Shown here: piece by piece, positions 18,563 through 27,864 of the stretch
How positions within the stretch are numbered: position 1 is the first letter of the stretch
Layout: each line of letters begins with the position of its first letter
Assembly (NCBI GenBank): GCA_030447505.1
Contig: JAUJOT010000003.1
Span: 310,001-374,000, forward strand
Source of the DNA: Solirubrobacteraceae bacterium
GTDB taxonomy: Bacteria > Actinomycetota > Thermoleophilia > Solirubrobacterales > Solirubrobacteraceae
DNA: 64,000 bases
Reading direction: 5' to 3'
The notes under the pieces: model-generated
The model's input: only the letters and a program-made list of their open reading frames with translations
Database searches by the model: none
What the model was told of the DNA's origin: nothing
Position numbers and translations under genes: made by a program

Positions 18563-19594
18563 TCAGCCCAGCCCGAGCGCTCGCAGCCGCTTCCACAGCG
18601 GCGCGTTGACCTTCTCCGCCGTCTGCTCCAGAGCCCACGACCGCAGCTCGGGATCGGGCCGCAGGCGCGCGCCGGCCTGCGCCCGCAGCGCGGCCACGAA
18701 GGCATCATGGTCGGCCGCCGTCGTCACGGCCCGGTCCCACGTACGCACGCCCGCGAGCTCGGGCGAGATCGTGCGCCGGCCGAGCCGGGCGTACTTGAGG
18801 ATCCGGTAGGGCAACGCGGCGTCGTTGAACGGCTCGACGCGGAAGGGCAGGATCCCGACGTCGGCGCACAGGATCAGCCGCGCGGCCTCCTCGTCGCTGC
18901 GGCGCCCGAGCCAGACGAGGTTGGGCGCGCTGCGGCAGCGCGCGAAGTCGGCGTCGTCTGAGCACTCGTCCTCGTGCCATTCGCCGACGAGCAGCAGCAC
19001 GAGCTCGGGCATCCGCTCGGCGACCGCGCGCAGCAGCGCCCAGTCCGTGCGCCAGCCGAGATGGCCGAGCGAGACCGCGACGACGGCGCCGCGCGGGTCC
19101 GGCGCGGGAAACGAGTCGGCGGCAAGGCCGACGAGCTGCGCCTCGCGGCCGGCCTCGCGCTCGAGCTCGGCGAGCTTGGCGGAGACGACGAACGTCAGCG
19201 CCGAATGCGACGCCGCCTGCTCGTGCAGCAGCGCCAGCCGCGCGCGCATCGCCGGCGACGCGTCGTAGGCCATCTCGTAGCGGTCCCAGCGCCCGTACCA
19301 GAGCTCGGCCTGCGGGCGCATCTGCAGCAGCGCCCGCGCGAGCGGCCACTGCACCGGGTGGAAGATCGCGACCGCGCGGAGGTCGCCGCGCAACGCGCGC
19401 AGCAGCCGCCGTGCGGTGCCGCGCGCGAGCCGGTCGCGCAGCGGCCCGGGTAGCCGCGCCACCGCGCCATAGGGCACGCGCGGCGGATCGGCGGCGACGA
19501 CGCCCTCCGCGCGCAGCAGGTCACGCGCCTGGTCGGCGAGGATGAACCCCTCCAGCGGTCGCGGCAGCAGCAGCAGGGCACGCGGATCCGGCAC
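18563..19594 (-). CDS. Glycosyltransferase, GT-B fold (GT4/GT1-like)
   Basis: 343 aa from GTG 19594. The Rossmann-like C-terminal half has VAVSLGHLGWRTDW, LLLVGEWHED, NLVWLGRRSDEEAARLI and the donor-site acidic stretch ADVGILPFRVEPFNDAALPYRILKY-like segment, which matches GT-B sugar transferases that write ILPF and KY near the active site. The N-terminal half includes HPVQWPLARAL and WYGRWDRYEMAYDASP. It lies divergent to a flippase gene, their starts only 24 bases apart, which implies a shared compact promoter region. Sugar and acceptor are unknown. Confidence 0.82.
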   Translation of the reverse strand: MPDPRALLLLPRPLEGFILADQARDLLRAEGVVAADPPRVPYGAVARLPGPLRDRLARGTARRLLRALRGDLRAVAIFHPVQWPLARALLQMRPQAELWYGRWDRYEMAYDASPAMRARLALLHEQAASHSALTFVVSAKLAELEREAGREAQLVGLAADSFPAPDPRGAVVAVSLGHLGWRTDWALLRAVAERMPELVLLLVGEWHEDECSDDADFARCRSAPNLVWLGRRSDEEAARLILCADVGILPFRVEPFNDAALPYRILKYARLGRRTISPELAGVRTWDRAVTTAADHDAFVAALRAQAGARLRPDPELRSWALEQTAEKVNAPLWKRLRALGLG

Positions 19595-19618
19595 GTGCGG
19601 ACAGTAGCGTGGCACCCC

Positions 19619-21088
19619 ATGCACGGCCTCTTCGGGCGCCTGATCGCGGGAGGCGCGGCGTACCAGGCGTCGAGCGTCGTGTCGGCGGCGCTGGCGCTCG
19701 TCACGCTGCCGCTCTACACGCGCGCCTTGAGCCGCGCGGACTTCGGCGTCGCCGAGACGCTGCTGACGTTCATCATCCTCGTCTCGATCCTGCTGCGCTT
19801 CGGCCTCGGCGAGGCGTTCGTGCGCTTCTACTCGCAGACCCCGCACGACGAGCGCGATCGGCTCGCGCGCACGACCACCGCCGCGGTCCTGCTCACCACG
19901 ACGGCGACCGCGCTGCTGGCGGCCGCGCTCGCCGGCCCGCTCAGCTCGCTGATCCTCGGCTTCGAGGATGCGGGCCTGATGCGGATCGCGATCTTCGGGC
20001 TGTGGGCGTTCACGAACCTCGAGATCGCCTACGCGCTGCTGCGCGTCGACGAGCGCCGGCGCCTGTACGTCGCGGCGTCGTTGTGCAACGTCGTGCTGAG
20101 CGTCGCGCTGACGGTGACGCTGGTGGTCGCCCTCGACCAGGGCGCGCGAGGCTACCTGGCCGGCAACTACGTCGCGTCGGGCGTCGTGCTGCTGGGCCTG
20201 TGGTGGTCGCTGCGCACGCGGATCGGGTTGCCCACCAGCGGTCACGGCTTCCCGCTCGGGCCGCTGCTGCGCTTCGGCGTGCCGACGGTGCCCGCCGACG
20301 CGACGGTGTTCGCGCTCAACGTGATCGACCGCGCCTACCTGCTGCGCGCGCAGAGCGCCGCCGCCGCCGGCCTGTTCGCGCTCTCGGTCAAGCTCGCGAC
20401 AGCGGTCATCCTCGCCGTGCGCGGCTTTCAGCTCGCCTGGCCGCCGCTTGCCTATTCGATCGGCGACGACCGGGAGGCGGGGCGCTTCTATGCCGCGGTG
20501 ACGACGTGGTACGTCGTCGTCACGGGCTTCGTCGTCGCGGGCCTCACGCTGCTCGGGCGCTGGCTCGTGCGGCTGCTGGCGGCGCCGCAGTACTTCGAGG
20601 CTCACGAGGCGCTGCCGTGGGTCGCGCTGGGCTGGGCGATGTACGGCCTCTTTCTCGTGCTCGTGACGATCGGCGGGCGCGTCGGCGTGACGACGCGGAC
20701 GTTCCCGGCGGCGCTCGCGGGCGTTCTCGTCAACGTCCTCGCGCTCGTCGTGCTCGTCGAGCCGCTCGGAATCGCGGGCGCCGGCATCGCGCTCGTCATC
20801 GCCCATGCCGTGATGCTCGTCGTACTGCACCTGCTGACGCGGCGGCTGTTCGCGGTGCCGTTCGAGTGGCGCCGGCTGGCGCACGCGGTCGTCCTGCTGA
20901 CCGGTGTCAGCGTCGCCGGCGAGCTGGCGCTGCCCGAGGCGGGCGTCGACGGCTTCGTCACGCGCGCCGTCGCGCTCGCGCTGCTCGCGCTCCTGTTCGC
21001 CGCGACGCGATTCGTGCGGCCCGCGGAGTGGACGGGGCTGCGCGGCCTGCTGCGCCGCCGGCCCGCAGCGGGAGCTGAGCAGCCGTGA
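19619..21088 (+). CDS. Oligosaccharide flippase, MOP superfamily (Wzx-like)
   Basis: 489 aa with about 12-14 hydrophobic helices. Start ATG 19619 is preferred over GTG 19595, which would abut the divergent gene. The N-terminus GGAAYQASSVVSAALALVTLPLYTRALSRADFGVAE is the classic polysaccharide_synt pattern (residue run shortened in family terms: LPLYTRxLSxxDFG). A central FGVPTVPADATVF and INVIDRAYLLR-like segment matches the second helical bundle. Such proteins flip undecaprenyl-linked oligosaccharide units outward. Position among glycosyltransferases and with the O-antigen ligase upstream supports a Wzx/Wzy-type surface glycan route. Confidence 0.88.
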   Translation: MHGLFGRLIAGGAAYQASSVVSAALALVTLPLYTRALSRADFGVAETLLTFIILVSILLRFGLGEAFVRFYSQTPHDERDRLARTTTAAVLLTTTATALLAAALAGPLSSLILGFEDAGLMRIAIFGLWAFTNLEIAYALLRVDERRRLYVAASLCNVVLSVALTVTLVVALDQGARGYLAGNYVASGVVLLGLWWSLRTRIGLPTSGHGFPLGPLLRFGVPTVPADATVFALNVIDRAYLLRAQSAAAAGLFALSVKLATAVILAVRGFQLAWPPLAYSIGDDREAGRFYAAVTTWYVVVTGFVVAGLTLLGRWLVRLLAAPQYFEAHEALPWVALGWAMYGLFLVLVTIGGRVGVTTRTFPAALAGVLVNVLALVVLVEPLGIAGAGIALVIAHAVMLVVLHLLTRRLFAVPFEWRRLAHAVVLLTGVSVAGELALPEAGVDGFVTRAVALALLALLFAATRFVRPAEWTGLRGLLRRRPAAGAEQP

Positions 21089-21091
21089 GGC

Positions 21092-21451
21092 TCAGCGCGG
21101 GACCCAGACGCTCAGCGCGCCCATGACGACGGCGAGCGCGGCGAGCAGGATCCCCAGCAGATTCGCGGCGCCGCCGATCGCAGCGCCGGCGAGCAGCAAC
21201 ACGCCCGCCCAGACGGTGCAGGACAGCTGTGCGCCGAGGCCCGGAGCCCGCAGCCAGCCGACGGCGGCGCCGATCAGCATCGCGACGCCGAGCAGAACGA
21301 GGGGGACGCCGATCACGAGGGCGGCGGCGCCGTCGTCGCAGGCACCGCTCGATCTGCAATCGCGGCTGATCACGATCTCGAGACCGACCGCGATCGCGCC
21401 GACCGCGAGCAGGCCCGACAGGAGCAACGCGAATCCGGCCCGCGACGGCAT
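21092..21451 (-). CDS. Small hypothetical membrane protein
   Basis: 119 aa, mostly hydrophobic, with four predicted TM helices: ALLLSGLLAVGAIAVGLEIV, AALVIGVPLVLLGVAMLIGA, LSCTVWAGVLLLAGAAIG and LLGILLAALAVVMGALSVWV. Two Cys (SRDCRSSGACDD) lie in the first loop. No family recognised. It converges on the flippase with only 3 bases between stops. The ATG at 21451 is clean and codon use matches the neighbours. Confidence 0.65.
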   Translation of the reverse strand: MPSRAGFALLLSGLLAVGAIAVGLEIVISRDCRSSGACDDGAAALVIGVPLVLLGVAMLIGAAVGWLRAPGLGAQLSCTVWAGVLLLAGAAIGGAANLLGILLAALAVVMGALSVWVPR

Positions 21452-21581
21452 GCCACGACTCTACGAGGCGTCGGAGCTCGGCAGGTTTCGTGCGCTGCGC
21501 AAGCCGCGCGGCGACTGCGCCGAGAGCCCGCGCGCGCTCTTGGCGGTTTGACCTCTGCCGCGAGGCGGGCAACCGGAGCGT

Positions 21582-21785
21582 ATGGACCAGCAGCAGCGCA
21601 ATCCCGAGAAGGACCCGAGCGACTGGACGACCGGCGACGAGCCGATGACGGGGCCGCAGGCCTCGTATCTGGAGACCCTGTGCCGAGAGGCCGGCGAGGA
21701 GTTCGACTCCAACCTGAGCAAGGCGGAGGCCTCACGCCGGATCGACGAGCTTCAGGAAAGGACAGGCCGCGGCAGCGACTCATGA
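21582..21785 (+). CDS. DUF3072 family protein
   Basis: 67 aa soluble protein. The core PSDWTTGDEPMTGPQASYLE followed by TLCREAGEEFDSNLSKAEAS and RRIDELQ matches the DUF3072 signature throughout, so it is a full-length member. The function of the family is unknown; members are small and common in actinobacteria and other soil bacteria. Its TGA overlaps the ATG of the following CHAD gene (ATGA), so the two are translated together. Confidence 0.85.
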   Translation: MDQQQRNPEKDPSDWTTGDEPMTGPQASYLETLCREAGEEFDSNLSKAEASRRIDELQERTGRGSDS

Positions 21786-22945
21786 GCCTCGCGAAGGTGG
21801 CGCGCGGTCTCGTCCTCGCGACGGCCGCCGTCTCGGCGCTGCACGCGCTCAGGATCCGGCGCAGGGCGGTGAAGACGATCTCGATGACACGCGCTCCCAG
21901 TTCCCGGCAGACCGACCCCGCAAGCCGCACGCTGATCGCGGCCGCCGTCACCGGCACGGCCGCGGCGGACGATCCGCCGCCGGCGCCGAAACCAGCCGGC
22001 GGCGAGGAGCGCGCGTTCAGGCTGCGCGCGGACGAGACGGTCGCCGACGGCATCCGGCGCGCGGCCCGCGGTCAGCTCGCCGACAGCTCGGAGGCGCTCG
22101 CGGGCGCGTCCGGCACAGACGAGCTCGGGGACGCGGTGCACAGCACGCGCAAGGCGATCAAGCGCGTTCGAACGACGCTGCGGCTGTCGCGCGACGCGCT
22201 CGGCGAGCGCGCGTACGAGCGCGAGAACAGCGACATCCGGACGATCGCCGGCCGCCTCTCCGACGCGCGCGACGCGCAGGTGCTGATCGAGACGCTGGAC
22301 GCGCTGGAGCAGCGCTTCGAGGACGAGCTGGCGCCCTCGACCGCCGAGAAGCTGCGCGCGCGGCTCGAGGACGAACACGAGCGCGCGCTCTCCGCGTTCG
22401 CCGACGACGGCGATCTCGCCGCGACGACGCGGCAGGCGCTCGAGGAGGTGCGGGCGCGGACGGCGGAGTGGAGCTTCGGCCGGCAGGGCTTCGATTCCGT
22501 CAAGCCGGGACTGCGACGCGTCTACCGACGCGGCCGCAAGCGCATCCGCGCCGCCTGCGCCGATCCGAGCGCTGAGAATCTGCACGATGCGCGCAAGCGC
22601 GTCAAGGATCTCTGGCACGCGGCGGAGCTCCTGCACGAGGCGCATCCCGAGCGGATGAAGTGCCTGGCGCGCGACGCGCACGCGCTCTCCGACCTGCTCG
22701 GCGAGCACCACGACCTCAGCGTCCTGCGCGACCACGTCGAGGCAAACCCGCAGCTGTTCGCCGACATGACGGCGCGCGAGGCGCTGCTCGCCGTCCTCGA
22801 GCGCCGTCGCGACATGCTGCAACGCCGCGCGCTGAAGCTCGGGCGGCGCGTCTACAGGCATTCGCCGAAGCGCTTCGTCAAGGACGTCGAGCGTGGCTGG
22901 CGCAAGCGCGTCGGCTCGGTCCCGCCGCGCCCGCACAGCGCCTGA
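21782..22945 (+). CDS. CHAD domain protein (polyphosphate-binding type)
   Basis: 387 aa from ATG 21782. A hydrophobic N-terminal stretch and a disordered Ala/Pro-rich part precede the CHAD domain (about residues 85-385). The domain is helical with regularly spaced His, Arg and Lys: AVHSTRKAIKRVRTTLRL, then NLHDARKRVKDLWHAAELLH and LLGEHHDLSVLRDHV. The repeated H-xxR-K-xx-K-R pattern is the phosphate-binding surface of the family, known to bind inorganic polyphosphate. No CYTH triphosphatase domain is attached. Operonic with the DUF3072 gene by a 4-base overlap. Confidence 0.9.
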   Translation: MSLAKVARGLVLATAAVSALHALRIRRRAVKTISMTRAPSSRQTDPASRTLIAAAVTGTAAADDPPPAPKPAGGEERAFRLRADETVADGIRRAARGQLADSSEALAGASGTDELGDAVHSTRKAIKRVRTTLRLSRDALGERAYERENSDIRTIAGRLSDARDAQVLIETLDALEQRFEDELAPSTAEKLRARLEDEHERALSAFADDGDLAATTRQALEEVRARTAEWSFGRQGFDSVKPGLRRVYRRGRKRIRAACADPSAENLHDARKRVKDLWHAAELLHEAHPERMKCLARDAHALSDLLGEHHDLSVLRDHVEANPQLFADMTAREALLAVLERRRDMLQRRALKLGRRVYRHSPKRFVKDVERGWRKRVGSVPPRPHSA

Positions 22946-23076
22946 ACGCGAGGCACCGCCCGATCGCGTCGGACGAAGCGCCGGCAGGCCGCGCCTGACT
23001 GTGTCGCCGCGGTCGCGACGGTACGGGACCGCGTCGTAAGGAGCGAGCCCGGCGCTTCGGCCTATCGTTCGCGGCC

Positions 23077-23799
23077 ATGCGCCCCGCGATCGGCATCACC
23101 TCCACCGTCGGCGACATCCACGCGAGCGGCTGGGACGAGCACGCGGCCTTCTCTCCCTTCGCCTACATCCGCGCGGTGCAGCGCGCCGGCGCGCGCGCGG
23201 TCCTGCTGGTCGCCGATGACGAGGACGCCGAGGATCCGCAGGACCTGTTGAAGATGCTCGACGGCGTGATTCTGAGCGGCGGCGCGAGCGATGTCGCACC
23301 CCGCCGCTACGGCCAGGAACGACATCCGGCGACCGCCGCCGAGGAGCCCGGCCGAGACGCCTTCGAGATGGCGTTGGCGCGAGGCGCGAAGGACCACGGG
23401 ATCCCCCTCCTCGGCATCTGCCGCGGCATGCAGCTCCTCAACGTCGCCTACGGCGGCACGCTTCACCAGCACCTGCCCGACGTGGTCCAGCACGACGACC
23501 ACCGCGCGCTGCCGGCAGACTTCGCCCACCACGAGGTGCAGATCGAGCCGGGGTCTGTTGCCGCAGCTGCGACCGGCAAGCGCATCGAGACGGTGCTGTC
23601 CCATCACCACCAAGGTCCCGACAGGATCGGCGAGGGCCTGAAGGTGACGGGCAGGTCGACCATCGACGACAGCCCTGAAGCCATTGAAGACCCCGCCGCG
23701 CACTTCCTGCTGGGCGTGCTGTGGCACCCTGAGGAGGACGAGCGCTCGCGGGTCGTCGGCGCGCTGGTCGACGCGGCGCGCGAACGGCTTTCGGCGTAG
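23077..23799 (+). CDS. Class I glutamine amidotransferase-like hydrolase (peptidase C26, PuuD-like)
   Basis: 240 aa cytoplasmic enzyme of the gamma-glutamyl-gamma-aminobutyrate hydrolase family. The nucleophile elbow GICRGMQLLNVAYGG holds the catalytic Cys, and FLLGVLWHPEED near the C-terminus supplies the His and Glu. GVILSGGASDVAPRRY corresponds to the family's GG-xD-xxP segment. C26 enzymes release glutamate from gamma-glutamyl amides; putrescine catabolism is the best known case, but no other puu genes are nearby. Stand-alone on the plus strand; 151 bases separate it from a convergent glycosyltransferase. Confidence 0.9.
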   Translation: MRPAIGITSTVGDIHASGWDEHAAFSPFAYIRAVQRAGARAVLLVADDEDAEDPQDLLKMLDGVILSGGASDVAPRRYGQERHPATAAEEPGRDAFEMALARGAKDHGIPLLGICRGMQLLNVAYGGTLHQHLPDVVQHDDHRALPADFAHHEVQIEPGSVAAAATGKRIETVLSHHHQGPDRIGEGLKVTGRSTIDDSPEAIEDPAAHFLLGVLWHPEEDERSRVVGALVDAARERLSA

Positions 23800-23950
23800 T
23801 GACTGCGCCGCGACGCTCGCGCGCAGGTTGACGACGGTGAGGTCGCGTTCGACGGCGATGGCGAGCTTGGCGAGCTTGGCGTAGAGCTCGTCGGCGAGCG
23901 TCTGCAAGCGTGACAACCACGCCGGCGCGCTCGATCGGCTGCACCAACAG

Positions 23951-24886
23951 CTACAGCCGCCGCCCGCGGTTGTGCTCCGAAGCCGCCTCGCGCAGACCCT
24001 CGCCCTGCGCCGGTCGCAGCGTCGCGGTCACGTGACGCCAGTAGCGCCGCGGGTCGTGGCCCGGCAGCACGACGGCGGCGATCGAGCGCGCGGCGTACGT
24101 GAACGCGGTCAGCAGCCGCACGGTCCACGCCGCCGCGCGCGAGTGGTGCTTTCGCATGTAGAGGTCGCGATTGCGCGACAGCTCGACGATCCGCCGCTCC
24201 GGGACCGCGCCCGTCGAGAGCTGCTCGTGGTGGATCGCGACGGCCTGCGGGACGTAGAGCGTCCGCCAGCCGGCGTCGCGCAGGCGCTTGCAGAAGTCCA
24301 CCTCGTCGGAGTAGACGAAGAACTTCGGATCGAACCAGCCGATCTGCGCGGCCGCGTCGCGCTGCACGAGCAGCGCCGCCGACTGCGCCCAGTCGACCTC
24401 GCGGATCTCCTCGCCGCGGCTCTGCACCGTGTAGCGGCGGTGCAGGAAGAGCGCGCCGACGAGCGCCGTCAGCGGCGTCGGAAAACGCCAGGCGGAGGGC
24501 TGCTGGCGCCCGTCGGGCCGCTGCAGCCGGGCGCCGGCCGCGGCCGCTTTCGGATCCGCGTCGAGCGCCGCGCGCAGCGTCTGCGTCGCGCCGGGCAGCA
24601 GCTCTGAGTCCTCGTTGAGCAGCAGGCACAGGCGCCCGCGCGCGAGCTGCAGCAGCTGGGAGTCGTTCTCGCCCTTGCCGCGCCGGCGCTCGAGCGCGAC
24701 GACCTGCGTCGTCGCGGGATGGGCGCGCGCGGCGCTCGCCGAGCCGTCGGCTGACGCGTTGTCGAGCACGAGCACCTCGGTCTCGACGTCGAGCGTCGCC
24801 TGCTCCTGCGCGATCGCGTCCAGGCAGCGCAGCATCAGCGCGCGCAGCTCGGTGTTGACGACGCAGTAGGAGATCTCGACGGACAC
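23951..24886 (-). CDS. Glycosyltransferase family 2 (rhamnosyltransferase-like)
   Basis: 311 aa from GTG 24886, which gives VSVEISYCVVNTELRAL, a normal GT2 N-terminus. Motifs: LVLDNASADGSA (nucleotide-binding acidic motif), LLLNEDSELLPGA (DxD position, here E-D-S-E), and FFVYSDEVDFCKRLRDAGW, the conserved E-DxD-F-xxR pattern of the GT-A active site. A C-terminal hydrophobic stretch (TAFTYAARSIAAVVLPG) may hold it at the membrane. It is divergent from the GT4 gene at 24974, with 87 bases between starts. Acceptor and sugar are not readable from sequence. Confidence 0.87.
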   Translation of the reverse strand: MSVEISYCVVNTELRALMLRCLDAIAQEQATLDVETEVLVLDNASADGSASAARAHPATTQVVALERRRGKGENDSQLLQLARGRLCLLLNEDSELLPGATQTLRAALDADPKAAAAGARLQRPDGRQQPSAWRFPTPLTALVGALFLHRRYTVQSRGEEIREVDWAQSAALLVQRDAAAQIGWFDPKFFVYSDEVDFCKRLRDAGWRTLYVPQAVAIHHEQLSTGAVPERRIVELSRNRDLYMRKHHSRAAAWTVRLLTAFTYAARSIAAVVLPGHDPRRYWRHVTATLRPAQGEGLREAASEHNRGRRL

Positions 24887-24973
24887 GGCGCCACGGTATG
24901 GGAAGCGTCTGTCCGACGGCGCCGCGCAGCACCGCAGCAGCACCCGCAAAGGTCGCCCGGCTACGCTCGTGGC

Positions 24974-26077
24974 GTGCGTGTGGACGTCGTCGACCCCTCG
25001 GCGTACACGCCGCCCTACGATCACGCCCTGTGCACCGCGCTGGCGCGCGCGGGGGCGCAGGTTCGCCTGCAGACGAGCCGCTTCGGCTACGGACCCGTGC
25101 CACGGCCGGAGGGCTATCAACGGGTGGAGTACTTCTATCGCCGCGGCGCGTCCGCCCGCCCGGGCTCCGCGGCCCGCTTCGCGGCGAAGCTGGCGCAGCA
25201 GGTTCCCGACATGCTGCGCTACGCCCGGACGGCCGCGCCGCACGCGGACGTCGTGCACTTCCAGTGGCTGACGGTGCAGCAGGTCGACCTGCACCTGCTG
25301 CCGCGCGGGCGCCCGGTCGTGCTGACCGCGCACGACGTGCTGCCGCGCGAGCCGCGCCGCGGCCAGCTCGCCGCGCAGCGCGCGCTGTACGAGCGCGTCG
25401 ACGCCGTCGTCGTGCACTCCGAGCACGGTCGCGAGCGCCTCGTCTCCGCGCTCGGCGTGGCTGCGGCGAAGGTGCACGTCATCGCGCACGGGGCGTTCGA
25501 GCACCTCACGCACGTCGCCGGCGAGCAGCCGCTACCGCAGGCATTGGCCGCCGTCGAGAAGCCGGTCGTGCTGTGCTTCGGGCTGCTGCGCCCGTACAAG
25601 GGGATCGACGTGCTGCTCGACGCGTGGCGGGCGGCCGCCGTCGACGCCGAGCTGTGGATCGTCGGGATGCCGCGGATGGACGTCACCGCGCTGCGCGCCG
25701 CAGCGCCGCCGTCGGTGCGCTGGATCGCGCGCTTCATCGCCGACGATCAGCTCGCCGCCTACTTTCGCCGTGCGGATCTCGTCGTGCTGCCCTACCGCGC
25801 GGCCGAGCAGTCCGGCGTGCTCTTCACGGCGCTGGCGTTCGGGCGCCCGCTGCTGCTCAGCGCGGTCGGCGGCTTTCCAGACGTCGCGGGACACGGCGCG
25901 GCGGCGCTGGTCGCGCCGGGCGACCCGCTCGCTCTGGCCCAGCAGCTGCGCCGCCTGCTCGCCGATGACGGCGCGCGCGCCCGGCTCGCCGCAGGCGCCC
26001 GCACGGCAGCGGCCGGACCGTACTCCTGGGACGCGATCGCCGCCGCGCACCTGGAGCTCTACCGATCGCTGGGCTAA
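24974..26077 (+). CDS. Glycosyltransferase family 4 (GT-B)
   Basis: 367 aa from GTG 24974 (VRVDVVDPSAYTPPYDHAL). GT4 marks: N-terminal PPYDHAL, HFQWLTVQQVDLHLL, TAHDVLPREP, HSEHGRERL; then the C-terminal donor domain KPVVLCFGLLRPYKGIDVLL, WIVGMPRMD, and the catalytic end LVVLPYRAAEQSGVLFTALAF, which is the E-x7-E-type region. VGGFPDVAG matches the conserved G-G-x-x-E/D segment. It builds part of a surface glycan in the cytoplasm. The next glycosyltransferase starts 51 bases downstream. Confidence 0.9.
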   Translation: MRVDVVDPSAYTPPYDHALCTALARAGAQVRLQTSRFGYGPVPRPEGYQRVEYFYRRGASARPGSAARFAAKLAQQVPDMLRYARTAAPHADVVHFQWLTVQQVDLHLLPRGRPVVLTAHDVLPREPRRGQLAAQRALYERVDAVVVHSEHGRERLVSALGVAAAKVHVIAHGAFEHLTHVAGEQPLPQALAAVEKPVVLCFGLLRPYKGIDVLLDAWRAAAVDAELWIVGMPRMDVTALRAAAPPSVRWIARFIADDQLAAYFRRADLVVLPYRAAEQSGVLFTALAFGRPLLLSAVGGFPDVAGHGAAALVAPGDPLALAQQLRRLLADDGARARLAAGARTAAAGPYSWDAIAAAHLELYRSLG

Positions 26078-26128
26078 GGGCCCCTGACCGCTCCGACCGG
26101 CGGCGTTCGCGCGCGACAGAATGAGCAC

Positions 26129-27274
26129 GTGCTCGCCTGGGAGGTCGTCTTCTGGCTCTGTGCCGGCCTGCTCGTCTACGCGCAGATCGGCTACCCGCTC
26201 GTGCTCGCGGCGATCGCGCGGCTGCGGCCCGCGCGGGCGCCGGCGCCCGCGCCCGCGCCGGACGAGCCGCCGACGGCGAGCCTGATCGTGGCGGCATACG
26301 ACGAGCAGGCGGTGATCGCGCGCAAGGTCGCCAACGCGCTCGCGCTGGACTACCCGCGCGATCGCCTGGAGGTCATCGTCGCCAGCGACGGCTCATCGGA
26401 CGAGACGGTGCGGGCGGCGCGCCGCGCGGGCGCCGACCTCGTGCTCGACCTCCCGCGCGGCGGCAAGATCCGTGCCCAGGACGCCGCCGTCGCGCAGTCG
26501 CGTGGAGAGATCGTCGCGTTCTCGGACGCGAACAGCACGTGGGAGCCCGGCGCGCTGCGGTTGCTCGTCGCCGCGTTCGCCGACCCTCGCGTCGGCTACG
26601 TCTGCGGGCAGGTGCGCTTCGTGCTATCCGATCCCACCCACCCCGATTCCAACCAGGAGGGCCTGTACTGGCGCTACGAGATGGCGCTGCGCGCCCTGGA
26701 GTCGAAACTCGCCTCGATCACCGCCGGCAACGGCGCGATCTACGCCACGCGCCGCGCGTCCTACATCGAGGTCGACCCGATCATGGGCCACGACCTCTCG
26801 TTCCCGTTCAAGATGGTCAAGCGCGGCTGGCGCGCGGTGTATGTGCCGCAGGCGCGCGCGAGCGAGAAGATGGTGCCCTCGATCGAGGGCGAGTTCGCGA
26901 GAAAGCGGCGGATGATGAGCCATACGTGGCCGATCGTCCTGCGCGGTGGGCTGCTGTCGCCGCGCGGGTACCCGCCGCTGTACGCGCTGATGATCGCCTC
27001 GCACCGGGTGCTGCGCTACGCGTCGCCGTTTCTGCATCTGGGCGCGTTGGCGGCGAGCGCCGTGCTCGCGACGGCGAGCGTCGTCTACGGCGTGCTGCTC
27101 GCGCTGCAGGTCGTGCTGATCCTGGCGGCGCCGCTCGCGCCCGTCGTGCCGCTGCGCCCGTTGCTCGTCGCTCGCTACTACGTCCTGACGACCGCGTCCG
27201 TGGCGGCCGGGCTGTGGGACTGGCTGCGGCACGGCACGGCCGCGGGCTGGGAGCCCGCGGAGGGAACGCGCTGA
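26129..27274 (+). CDS. Membrane glycosyltransferase family 2 (processive type)
   Basis: 381 aa from GTG 26129. An N-terminal TM helix (VVFWLCAGLLVYAQIGYPLV) precedes a GT2 domain with LIVAAYDEQAVIARKV, IVASDGSSDET, IVAFSDANSTWE (DxD-like) and GNGAIYATRR; EFARKRRMMSHTW fits the Q/R-xxRW-like acceptor motif. Three C-terminal TM helices (about 285-360) complete the usual hyaluronan/cellulose-synthase-like layout. It probably adds one or more sugars on the cytoplasmic face of the membrane. Its stop overlaps the start of the phosphoglycosyl transferase by one base (TGATG), so both are coupled. Confidence 0.9.
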   Translation: MLAWEVVFWLCAGLLVYAQIGYPLVLAAIARLRPARAPAPAPAPDEPPTASLIVAAYDEQAVIARKVANALALDYPRDRLEVIVASDGSSDETVRAARRAGADLVLDLPRGGKIRAQDAAVAQSRGEIVAFSDANSTWEPGALRLLVAAFADPRVGYVCGQVRFVLSDPTHPDSNQEGLYWRYEMALRALESKLASITAGNGAIYATRRASYIEVDPIMGHDLSFPFKMVKRGWRAVYVPQARASEKMVPSIEGEFARKRRMMSHTWPIVLRGGLLSPRGYPPLYALMIASHRVLRYASPFLHLGALAASAVLATASVVYGVLLALQVVLILAAPLAPVVPLRPLLVARYYVLTTASVAAGLWDWLRHGTAAGWEPAEGTR

Positions 27275-27864
27275 TGGCGCGCCGCGCGTTCGACATCGGC
27301 GTCGCCGCCTTCGCGCTGCTGGTGTCGTCACCCCTGTTCGCGCTCGCAGCGATCGCGATCCGCCTCGAGTCCAAGGGCGCCGTGATCTACCGCCAGCGCC
27401 GCGTCGGCAAGGACGGCCACGAGTTCGACGTGCTGAAGCTGCGCACGATGGTCGACGGCGCCGAGCACATCGGCGCCGGCCTGGCTGTGAACAAGGGCGA
27501 CGCGCGCATCACGCGCGTCGGCAGGATCCTGCGGCGCACGTCGCTCGACGAGCTGCCGAACCTCCTCAACGTCCTGCGCGGGGAGATGGCGATCGTCGGC
27601 CCGCGGCCGACGTTGCCGTCCCAGGTCGCGCACTACAGCGAGCGCGAGCGCGGTCGCCTCGCGATCCGCCCCGGCATCACGGGGTGGGCGCAGGTCAACG
27701 GGCGCACCTCGCTGCCATGGACCGAGCGAATCGAGCTCGACCTCTGGTACATCGAGCATCGCTCGTGGCGGCTGGACCTGAAGATCCTGTGGCGCAGCGC
27801 GCGCCTCGTCGTCGCCGGCGAGGGGCTCTACAAGGGCAGGACGGGCGGCTGGACGCAGCGATAG
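27274..27864 (+). CDS. Small monotopic phosphoglycosyl transferase (bacterial sugar transferase)
   Basis: 196 aa, the minimal size of the family. A re-entrant N-terminal helix (AFDIGVAAFALLVSSPLFAL) is followed by the catalytic core: YRQRRVGKDGHEFDVLKLRT, RTSLDELPNLLNVLRGEM (the catalytic D-E pair), AIVGPRPTLPSQV and RPGITGWAQVNGR. These enzymes transfer phospho-sugar from a UDP-sugar to undecaprenyl phosphate and so start a repeat unit. With the CapD-type dehydratase, glycosyltransferases, flippase and O-antigen ligase in the same region, it would be the initiating enzyme of the surface glycan. Confidence 0.93.
   Translation: MARRAFDIGVAAFALLVSSPLFALAAIAIRLESKGAVIYRQRRVGKDGHEFDVLKLRTMVDGAEHIGAGLAVNKGDARITRVGRILRRTSLDELPNLLNVLRGEMAIVGPRPTLPSQVAHYSERERGRLAIRPGITGWAQVNGRTSLPWTERIELDLWYIEHRSWRLDLKILWRSARLVVAGEGLYKGRTGGWTQR

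Noticed and set aside
23800-23950. Minus-strand frame starting MSRLQTLADELYAKLAKLAI between the C26 and GT2 genes
   Set aside because: The helical start looks attractive and may be a gene stump, but it runs into the antisense of the C26 gene and includes a short tandem repeat (gcgagcttg twice), so it is not supported as a gene.
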